This document shows positions 21,109-25,940 of a DNA stretch of 25,940 nucleotides, piece after piece. How positions within the stretch are numbered: position 1 is the stretch's first letter; the number at the start of each line of letters is the position of its first letter. The notes below the pieces were generated by a model. It searched no databases and was not told where the DNA came from. It saw only the letters and a list, made by a program, of their open reading frames with translations. Source of the stretch: Desulfobulbaceae bacterium (GTDB lineage: Bacteria; Desulfobacterota; Desulfobulbia; Desulfobulbales; Desulfurivibrionaceae); assembly GCA_003517965.1 (NCBI GenBank), contig DOZO01000062.1, positions 38,214 through 64,153 on the forward strand. Reading direction: 5' to 3'. A program made the translations under genes and the position numbers.

Positions 21109-21315
21109 ATGAACGGAGAGCAACCGAAAAAGGCGGGGCGTCGTCGGGGTCTTAGTGAATTTCAGTGTCATTGTTGTCGGCGGAAATTGCCCTTCTGCTG
21201 GAACTGTCCCTGCGGCTTTCAGATCTGCGATGATTGTTTTAAAGAAAACATGTGGGGGATCAGCAATGGCCCAACCTGGGTCTGTCCGGATTGCGGCAGA
21301 ATCAGAATGATGTGA
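21109..21315 (+). CDS. Small zinc-ribbon-like Cys-rich protein of unknown function
   Basis: A 68-aa basic protein with nine cysteines in CHCC, CWNCPC, CDDC and CPDC groups, spaced to hold two or three zinc or Fe-S sites. The core (PFCWNCPCGFQICDDC, then MWGISNGPTWVCPDCG) looks highly constrained. Similar miniproteins seem familiar to me from sulfate-reducing deltaproteobacteria, but I cannot assign a function. Immediate coupling to cutA suggests a link to metals or to RNA/protein binding (inference). It converges on the YaiI/YqxD gene with six bases between stops. Confidence 0.7.
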   Translation: MNGEQPKKAGRRRGLSEFQCHCCRRKLPFCWNCPCGFQICDDCFKENMWGISNGPTWVCPDCGRIRMM

Positions 21316-21321
21316 TTGTAT

Positions 21322-21771
21322 CTATGTGCAGTGTCTGGTCAAATATCGGTCCAACTGGTTGGCAAACGCCTGCAGATGAACCTTGCTTAAGGGCGATGGG
21401 CCACCGGTAAGCGTGCCTGCTGAACGTAATTCGTCCATGAAGTCCCGGCGGGCCAGGTGTTCCTGGATGGTCTCGGGAGTGTAGATCGTGCCCCGCGGAT
21501 TCAGGGCGGTTGCTGAAGCAGCTACTACCTCGGCCGCAAGGGGAATATCCGCGGTGATCACCAGATCGCCTGGCGCAAGGCTGTCAATGATCAGGGTATC
21601 TGCGACATTGAAGCCAGCCTTGACCTGTAAGGCCTTGATAAATGGCGATTTCGGGATTTTCAGGCAGTGGTTCGCCACCAGGATACTCTCTATCTGCCTC
21701 CTCTCTGCGGCCCGGAACAGGATCTCCTTTACCGGTATCGGACAGGCATCGGCGTCAATCCAAATGCGCAT
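21322..21771 (-). CDS. YaiI/YqxD (DUF188) family protein
   Basis: A 149-aa protein that fits the UPF0178 family end to end: the opening MRIWIDADACPIPVKEIL with its acidic DADACP motif, LVITADIPLAAEVV in the middle, then NPRGTIYTPETI and the C-terminal FMDELRSAGTLTGGPSPLS followed by FANQLDRYL. The fold is related to PIN/NYN nucleases and the conserved Asp residues could bind metal, but no activity is established for the family. It appears to be a stand-alone minus-strand gene; the next minus-strand gene ends 33 bases upstream of it. Confidence 0.92.
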   Translation of the reverse strand: MRIWIDADACPIPVKEILFRAAERRQIESILVANHCLKIPKSPFIKALQVKAGFNVADTLIIDSLAPGDLVITADIPLAAEVVAASATALNPRGTIYTPETIQEHLARRDFMDELRSAGTLTGGPSPLSKVHLQAFANQLDRYLTRHCT

Positions 21772-21804
21772 GGGCTGAGCTGTCTTTTTGTAGATCGGCT
21801 GTTG

Positions 21805-21993
21805 TCAATGTTCTTCCATGTCGAAGCCCATCATGTTGTCGGCCAGCTCAAAGAAAACCCCCATTGCCTCGCATAGATTCTTCACGATTTGACTGTGCGC
21901 CAGTTTTTCTTCAACGGTCTTGGCCTTGGCCATTGCCTTGAGAGTGGCACTTAATTCTTTGGTTAAATCATCCAGAATTTTTTCCGGGTCCAT
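21805..21993 (-). CDS. Small helical protein of unknown function (62 aa)
   Basis: Highly charged and probably all-helical: DPEKILDDLTKELSATLKAM, then AKTVEEKLAHSQIVKNLCEAMGVFFELADNMM. There is no signal or membrane segment. It has a strong AAGGAGA site seven bases before ATG 21993, which supports real translation. It is not recognised as a named family. It lies between the YaiI/YqxD gene and the glycine-zipper lipoprotein, all on the minus strand. Confidence 0.65.
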   Translation of the reverse strand: MDPEKILDDLTKELSATLKAMAKAKTVEEKLAHSQIVKNLCEAMGVFFELADNMMGFDMEEH

Positions 21994-22053
21994 TTTGTCT
22001 CCTTTTTGCTTCAGGGAAGTTTGTAAAATATGTAAGGCCCGCGTAAACGGGTA

Positions 22054-22515
22054 TTATTTCTGGATCACCCATCTACCTTCATTGTCCCGGCAGGCAGTGG
22101 AGACCACTTTTTCCGGACGACCATCTACGGTGGCGAGAATTTCAGCCTCCCGGCATACCTGACCGGATGGTTGCGTGTATGCTGGTTGTGGGGTTACGGT
22201 GTATGAACGCTTGTTATCCGGGTTGACCCATTGGCTACGCTTATGGGAAGGAGAATTCTCGTATACCTGATTGAGTTGTTCCTTGTCATATTTGTCCATC
22301 TCGTTGCCAACGATATAGCCCAACATGCCGCCGATAGCCGCGCCAAGTAAAGTGGCCTTGGTGCTGCGCCCGATGGCCTGACCGGCTATGGCGCCAGTTG
22401 CCGCCCCGATCGTCGCGCCGCTTGTGCCCTTTGATGGATTGGCGGCGCACCCGGAGGTGGCCAGGATGAGAATAATTGCCAGTGATGTTATCTGCAGCTT
22501 ATGTTTTTTTCGCAT
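22054..22515 (-). CDS. Glycine-zipper-containing lipoprotein
   Basis: A 153-aa envelope protein. The N-terminus is a lipoprotein signal (basic start, hydrophobic core, LATSGC lipobox with the modified Cys at about residue 23). It is followed by a glycine-zipper 2TM segment, SGATIGAATGAIAGQAIGRS then LLGAAIGGMLGYIVGNEMD, of the YMGG/Rick_17kDa kind. The C-terminal half has SQWVNPDNKRSYTVTPQPAY and a Cys pair (VCREAEILATVDG...STACRD), as seen in surface-antigen/SlyB-like lipoproteins. It likely sits in the outer membrane or periplasm. AAGGAG precedes ATG 22515, and an excellent promoter lies at 22556-22584. Confidence 0.85.
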   Translation of the reverse strand: MRKKHKLQITSLAIILILATSGCAANPSKGTSGATIGAATGAIAGQAIGRSTKATLLGAAIGGMLGYIVGNEMDKYDKEQLNQVYENSPSHKRSQWVNPDNKRSYTVTPQPAYTQPSGQVCREAEILATVDGRPEKVVSTACRDNEGRWVIQK

Positions 22516-22555
22516 TGCATTCTCCTTCTATGTATTGGATTTTTATAAGTGACTC

Positions 22556-22584
22556 ACTATATAATGCTTACGGTTCAACGTCAA
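22556..22584 (-). promoter_or_regulatory. Sigma-70 promoter of the glycine-zipper lipoprotein gene
   Basis: On the minus strand TTGACG (22584-22579), a 17-base spacer and TATAGT (22561-22556) form a near-consensus promoter about 40 bases before ATG 22515. It lies in the short gap after the thiD stop codon. Confidence 0.75.
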
Positions 22585-22593
22585 TGGTGAGGG

Positions 22594-23439
22594 TCAGGTC
22601 TTGCCCCGAAAGAGATGATGCGCCAATGGGCCTTTGCCTTTGCCGAGGGCAAGGCTGGCGCTCTGCCGCAGAACGGTATCCATGAAGGCCACCGCTTTGA
22701 AAAAAGCGTCCTGGTCATTGCCGTGGAGAAGATGGTAGGCGGCAAAGGCTGAGGCAAAGGTGCAGCCGGTGCCGTGGGTGTTGCTGGTGATGAGCCGCGC
22801 ATGTTTGGCGGTAAGGATCTTGGGACTTATGTCTTGTCTGAGGATCAGAAAATCCTCCACCTCTTTGGCCTGTTCCCGGAGATGTCCACCGGTAAGCACA
22901 ATGGCTCGCAGCTTGGGATGACGGGCAAGCAGGACGGTTGCCGCCTTCACTGCGTCCTGCGAGGTTTCAAGTTTGTTGTTGACCAGGATTGCCAGTTCCG
23001 GGAGATTTGGGGTGAGGACCGAGGCGGTGTTGAGCAGGGCTTGCAAGCCAGTTTGTCGTTTGGTTTGCCGGAAGAGTTCGTGTCCGTCGCTTGCGGTAAG
23101 TACCGGGTCGCAGATGACCTCTCCGGCAAAATTATACAGAGCTTCCGCTATGGCTCCGGCGATTTTGTCGGTGCCAAGCATGCCGGTTTTGACGTGACTG
23201 ACAGGTAGGTCGGATAGCACCAGCTGGATCTGTTTTTTGACAAACTCAGGGGCAAGGGGCAGACAGGAGGAAACCCCGAGGCTGTTTTGGGTGGTCAGAC
23301 AGGTAAGCGCCGCCCCCCCATAGACGCCAATGGCGGTGAAGGTTTTCAGATCTGCCTGGATACCGGCGCCGCCTGAAGGATCGGAACCGGCAATGCTCAG
23401 GATTGCCCGCGAGTTGTGCCAGTCTGGAACTCGCCGCAT
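22594..23439 (-). CDS. thiD: Hydroxymethylpyrimidine/phosphomethylpyrimidine kinase
   Basis: A 281-aa ribokinase-fold enzyme that phosphorylates HMP and HMP-phosphate in thiamine biosynthesis. Hallmarks are AGSDPSGGAGIQADLKTF (17-34), the TCLTTQNSLGV segment, VKTGMLGT, DPVLTASDGHEL, LTPNLPELAIL and the anion-hole/catalytic motif SNTHGTGCTFASA (Asp replaced by His within the usual D/H-GTGC context). Length is typical. GAGGAG lies about ten bases before ATG 23439. No other thi gene is nearby. Confidence 0.93.
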   Translation of the reverse strand: MRRVPDWHNSRAILSIAGSDPSGGAGIQADLKTFTAIGVYGGAALTCLTTQNSLGVSSCLPLAPEFVKKQIQLVLSDLPVSHVKTGMLGTDKIAGAIAEALYNFAGEVICDPVLTASDGHELFRQTKRQTGLQALLNTASVLTPNLPELAILVNNKLETSQDAVKAATVLLARHPKLRAIVLTGGHLREQAKEVEDFLILRQDISPKILTAKHARLITSNTHGTGCTFASAFAAYHLLHGNDQDAFFKAVAFMDTVLRQSASLALGKGKGPLAHHLFRGKT

Positions 23440-23564
23440 TGGCGCGATACTCCTCTGTTGAATAGTTATCTAAAAGTTAGTCTTTTCCCTCAGGATATGC
23501 TACTTTAATTTCTTTAAATCAAGTGTGGAAGCACTTTTTGCTTGCCTGTTATGGTTGCAACCTC

Positions 23565-23593
23565 TTGACAAGATTAAAGGATAGACATATTAG
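23565..23593 (+). promoter_or_regulatory. Sigma-70 promoter of the his/Cys-rich operon
   Basis: A perfect -35 TTGACA (23565-23570), 17-base spacer and -10 TATTAG (23588-23593). Transcription would begin near 23598-23603, only some 11-16 bases before ATG 23614, so the message would have a very short leader without a Shine-Dalgarno. Confidence 0.75.
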
Positions 23594-23613
23594 AACTATC
23601 CAGCGTGGTCGTC

Positions 23614-23814
23614 ATGGAATTGGTCTGTGAAAAATGCCAGGAGAAGGTAGATTCAGCAAAGGCTGTCTGCCGTCGGCCCAAGGAGTATTGCAAATTCAGG
23701 AGCGCCTGCCTGCTACATTTCCTGACTAAGGAAAGAGCTGGGGAGGCGAAAGAAGAGCCGGAAGGTCTGGACGGGGGGAACTCTTCAGTAGAGTCTGCCG
23801 TTGTGGGAGAATGA
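23614..23814 (+). CDS. Small Cys-rich protein coupled to hisI, function unknown
   Basis: A 66-aa protein opening with CEKC (5-8), then C19, C26 (EYCKFRSAC) and C32, followed by LLHFLTKER; the tail is acidic and low-complexity. The five-Cys pattern with YCKFR looks conserved rather than random, and similar short proteins are familiar to me from sulfate reducers (memory, not checked). It probably binds zinc or an Fe-S cluster. Its stop overlaps the hisI start (ATGA), so the genes are translationally coupled. The start could be ATG 23614 or GTG 23605; neither has a ribosome site, and the promoter leaves almost no leader. Confidence 0.65.
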   Translation: MELVCEKCQEKVDSAKAVCRRPKEYCKFRSACLLHFLTKERAGEAKEEPEGLDGGNSSVESAVVGE

Positions 23815-24191
23815 TGAGTATGTTGCGATTTGACAAAGGAGGCGGCCTGTTGCCGGCCATTGCCCAGGACCACCTGACCAGGGAGGTTCTCATGCTTGCC
23901 TATATCAACGAGGAGGCTTGGCAGAAGACCCTGGAAACAGGTAAGGCCCATTACTGGAGCCGTTCCCGTAATCAGCTCTGGCTTAAGGGAGAATCCTCCG
24001 GGCATGTGCAGCTGGTCAAAGAGATCCTGGTTGACTGTGACGCCGATACTGTGGTCTTTCTGGTGGAACAGTTGGGTGGCGCCGCCTGCCATACTGGGTA
24101 CCGGAGCTGTTTTTTTAGGAAGGTGCAGGGCAGCGAGCTTGAGATAAACGATACGCCGGTTTTTGATCCCGGGAAGGTCTATAAAAAATGA
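23811..24191 (+). CDS. hisI: Phosphoribosyl-AMP cyclohydrolase
   Basis: A 126-aa single-domain HisI that opens the purine ring of PR-AMP in histidine biosynthesis. Clear signatures are VLMLAYINEEAW, TGKAHYWSRSRNQLWLKGESSGH and the metal-binding DCDADTV...GAACHTGYRSCFFR (zinc Cys residues and Mg-binding Asp cluster). The HisE pyrophosphohydrolase domain is absent, so HisE must be separate. ATG 23811 overlaps the preceding stop; ATG 23814 is an alternative. The 3' end overlaps the hisG start by four bases. Confidence 0.95.
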   Translation: MMSMLRFDKGGGLLPAIAQDHLTREVLMLAYINEEAWQKTLETGKAHYWSRSRNQLWLKGESSGHVQLVKEILVDCDADTVVFLVEQLGGAACHTGYRSCFFRKVQGSELEINDTPVFDPGKVYKK

Positions 24192-25060
24192 ACATCTTGA
24201 AACTGGGTATTCCCAAAGGCAGTCTGGAAAAGGCGACTATTGAACTTTTTGCAAAATCTGGCTGGCAGATCAAGCTTTCTTCCCGCAATTATTTCCCGGA
24301 GGTAGATGATCCCGAGTTGTCCTGTTCTATTTGCCGACCCCAGGAGATGTCCTGCTATATTGAAAAGGAAGTGCTGGATGCGGGTATCACCGGCAAGGAT
24401 TGGACCCTGGAGAATGAATCAGACATTGTGGTGGTGGCTGACCTTATCTATTCCAAGGTCAGCAGACGGCCGACCCGCTGGGTGATCGCCGTGCCTGGAG
24501 ACTCCAGCATTCAGCGGCTTGAGGATCTGGAAGGCAAGAAGATCGCCACGGAGCTGGTTGGCTATACCCGGAAATTCTTTGCCCAAAAAGGCATCAATGT
24601 CGATATCTCCTTTTCCTGGGGCGCCACCGAGGCCAAGGTTGTTTCCGGACTGGCTGACGCCATCGTCGAGGTAACTGAAACGGAAAGCACGATCCGGGCT
24701 CATGGCCTGCGGGTTATTCACGAGCTGATGACTTCCAATACCCAGTTGATCGCCTCCAAAGCTGCCTGGGCCGATCCCTGGAAAAGGGAGAAGATCGAGA
24801 ATATCGCCCTGTTGTTGCAGGGGGCTTTGCGAGCTGACAAAATAGTTGGTCTCAAGATGAACGTGCCCCAGACCCATCTTGATCAGGTGATCAACATCCT
24901 GCCAAGCATGAACGCGCCTACGGTGGCGCATCTGTATCACTCGGACTGGTATTCGGTGGAAACGGTTATCTCTGAGCATGAGGTGCGTGATCTTATCCCG
25001 AGGCTGTTGAAAAACGGTGCCGAAGGGATTATTGAATATTCTTTGAACAAGGTTATCTGA
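24188..25060 (+). CDS. hisG: ATP phosphoribosyltransferase, long form
   Basis: A 290-aa first enzyme of histidine biosynthesis (ATP + PRPP to PR-ATP). Catalytic domains show LKLGIPKGSLEKATIELF at the start, DAGITGKDW, and GATEAKVVSGLADAIVEVTETEST for PRPP binding. The extra C-terminal ~75 residues (LKMNVPQTHLDQVINILPSM, then NGAEGIIEYSLNKVI) are the regulatory HisG_C domain, so this is the histidine-feedback-inhibited long form that does not need HisZ. It overlaps hisI by four bases (ATGA). A palindromic element follows directly after the stop. Confidence 0.95.
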   Translation: MNILKLGIPKGSLEKATIELFAKSGWQIKLSSRNYFPEVDDPELSCSICRPQEMSCYIEKEVLDAGITGKDWTLENESDIVVVADLIYSKVSRRPTRWVIAVPGDSSIQRLEDLEGKKIATELVGYTRKFFAQKGINVDISFSWGATEAKVVSGLADAIVEVTETESTIRAHGLRVIHELMTSNTQLIASKAAWADPWKREKIENIALLLQGALRADKIVGLKMNVPQTHLDQVINILPSMNAPTVAHLYHSDWYSVETVISEHEVRDLIPRLLKNGAEGIIEYSLNKVI

Positions 25061-25063
25061 TTT

Positions 25064-25106
25064 GTAAACGTCCAGCAGCACTGCTACTTAGCTGCTGAAC
25101 GTTTAC
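25064..25106. repeat. 43-bp GTAA...TTAC palindromic element after hisG
   Basis: GTAAACGTCCAGCAGC (25064-25079) and GCTGCTGAACGTTTAC (25091-25106) pair with one mismatch around an 11-base loop. The arm shares GTAA and CCAGCAGC with the element at 2544-2603, and its right arm matches 15-27. It begins three bases after the hisG stop, so its RNA hairpin could protect or end the his transcript, but no T tract follows. Confidence 0.75.
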
Positions 25107-25155
25107 ATTTAAGATCATCTCCTCTCGCCTGCGGCACATTATCGGTAAGTTACCG

Positions 25156-25283
25156 TTCCCTGTCGGAGAATGTTTTCGCTCATTCTCGGCAGACATCCTG
25201 TCTGCCTCCGAGGCGCCTGCTACCCCGCCCATCCCTGGGCGGAACGACGCAGCCGAACCCGCGAAAACTTCCCCGTCAGGGAA
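25156..25283. repeat. Multi-branched inverted-repeat element upstream of engB
   Basis: Outer arms TTCCCTGTCGG (25156-25166) and CCGTCAGGGAA (25273-25283) pair with one mismatch and enclose three perfect hairpins: GAGAATG/CATTCTC (25166-25187), GGCAGACA/TGTCTGCC (25188-25206) and CCGCCCA/TGGGCGG (25225-25242). An alternative pairing GTTTTCGC (25172-25179) with GCGAAAAC (25261-25268) is also perfect. It occupies most of the 257-base gap before engB. It could be a REP/BIME-like DNA element or a structured leader; no gene is seen there. Confidence 0.65.
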
Positions 25284-25317
25284 CTCCTGCGGTGAAGTTA
25301 TTTGAAATGGAGAAAAT

Positions 25318-25914
25318 GTGACCGACTCTGCCGTGAATTATGCCAAGATCGAGTTTGTGAAAAGCGCCTTCAAGATGACGCAGTTGCCTGAGGAACCCTT
25401 GCCGGAAATAGCCTTTGCCGGGCGATCCAATGTGGGCAAGTCAAGTCTGATCAACCGGTTGGTTAATCGCAATGGCTTGGTCAAAGTCAGCGCCAGGCCT
25501 GGTAAGACCCAGAGCCTTAACTATTTTCTGGTGGACGCCAGGCTCTATCTGGTTGATCTGCCTGGCTATGGCTTTGCCAAGGTCTCTAAGAAACTTCAGG
25601 ATGACTGGCAGGAACTGGTTACCGAATACCTGTCCACCAGCCCAACCCTGCGCTGTGTGGTGGTGCTGATCGATATCCGGCATCTCCTGAAGGCGCAGGA
25701 TCGGGAGTTGATCGAATGGCTCCGGAGTCGGGGTCGCCCATTTATCATCGTTTATACCAAGCGGGATAAGTTGTCCAACAACGAACAGGCCAAGCAGGCT
25801 GCGAACCTTGATGCTGCTCTGGGCTTGAGCAAGCAGGATCGGGTGCTGTTTTCGGCGAAAACAGGCGAGGGGAAGGTTGAGTTGATGGCGGCAATCGCCA
25901 CCTTTCTAAGGTAG
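25318..25914 (+). CDS. engB: EngB/YsxC/YihA ribosome-biogenesis GTPase
   Basis: A 198-aa TRAFAC-class GTPase needed for large-subunit ribosome assembly. All nucleotide motifs are present: G1 GRSNVGKSS, G2 region with ARPGKTQSLNYF, G3 DLPGYG, G4 TKRDK and G5 FSAKTGEG. The FVKSAFKMTQLPEEPLPEIAFAGRSN opening is typical. The GTG start at 25318 is preceded by GGAGAAAAT; the overlapping ATG at 25316 is out of frame. It is probably a separate transcript from hisG, given the 257-base gap filled with inverted repeats. Confidence 0.94.
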   Translation: MTDSAVNYAKIEFVKSAFKMTQLPEEPLPEIAFAGRSNVGKSSLINRLVNRNGLVKVSARPGKTQSLNYFLVDARLYLVDLPGYGFAKVSKKLQDDWQELVTEYLSTSPTLRCVVVLIDIRHLLKAQDRELIEWLRSRGRPFIIVYTKRDKLSNNEQAKQAANLDAALGLSKQDRVLFSAKTGEGKVELMAAIATFLR

Positions 25915-25940
25915 TTTTGGCTCCTCGCTGTTTCAAGTGG

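Noticed and set aside
25064..25106. Rho-independent terminator after hisG
   Set aside because: The hairpin is good but the bases after it (ATTTAAGATC) contain no T tract. The arms belong to the dispersed palindrome family, so it is listed as a repeat.
1..25940. CRISPR array, tRNA, rRNA, prophage or intact insertion sequence
   Set aside because: I found no regularly spaced direct repeats, no tRNA cloverleaf, and no transposase, integrase or phage gene. The repeats present are short palindromes without their own enzyme.

Overview
The window is a stretch of bacterial chromosome of moderate GC content with short intergenic spaces. It most resembles a deltaproteobacterial (Desulfobacterota) sulfur/anaerobe-type genome. 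That placement is inference from the mix of genes: a long-form class II aldolase, a NtrC-type regulator beside a TauE/SafE exporter, long-form HisG, and small Cys-rich proteins of a kind I associate with that group. No rRNA, tRNA or taxonomic marker gene is present. I see no phage, transposase or CRISPR array.

Layout. (1) 1-1050: a P-II-like regulator and an unidentified small membrane protein. (2) 1087-2370 (minus): class II fructose-bisphosphate aldolase, with its terminator and a promoter inside a repeat. (3) 2642-6091: a NtrC-family sigma-54 activator. After an intergenic region with a good -24/-12 promoter and a dyad that could bind the activator come a TauE/SafE-type exporter and a TIGR02186-like secreted, membrane-anchored protein, then a strong terminator. 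(4) 6186-15837: the most unusual block. Three large tandem paralogues (862, 851 and 864 aa) have a PPDK/PEP-synthase ATP-grasp domain and a swivelling phosphohistidine domain, but the PEP/pyruvate barrel is replaced by a shared, unrecognised C-terminal domain. A stand-alone receiver and a membrane histidine kinase lie between the first and second paralogue. All five genes are tightly packed or overlapping and read as one operon. (5) 15828-20663: housekeeping genes (metallophosphatase, HD-type dNTPase, acyltransferase, LD-carboxypeptidase, type III pantothenate kinase). (6) 20783-23439: CutA, a zinc-ribbon miniprotein, a YaiI/YqxD protein, a 62-aa helical protein, a glycine-zipper lipoprotein and ThiD. 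(7) 23565-25914: a sigma-70 promoter, a Cys-rich miniprotein, hisI, hisG, and engB.

Working model for regions 3-4 (inference): the sigma-54 regulator drives the exporter pair, and leaky termination at 6123-6173 may feed the dikinase-like operon. The three dikinase-like proteins probably use ATP to charge a histidine, then pass phosphate to an acceptor that is not ordinary pyruvate, or act in signalling with the embedded two-component pair.

The intergenic DNA is also notable. It holds several palindromic elements that begin GTAA and end TTAC, two diverged copies of a ~131-bp repeat that each carry a TATAAT promoter box pointing at the neighbouring minus-strand gene (one copy is interrupted by a 60-bp GTAA...TTAC element), a REP-like perfect palindrome, and a multi-branched inverted-repeat element before engB.
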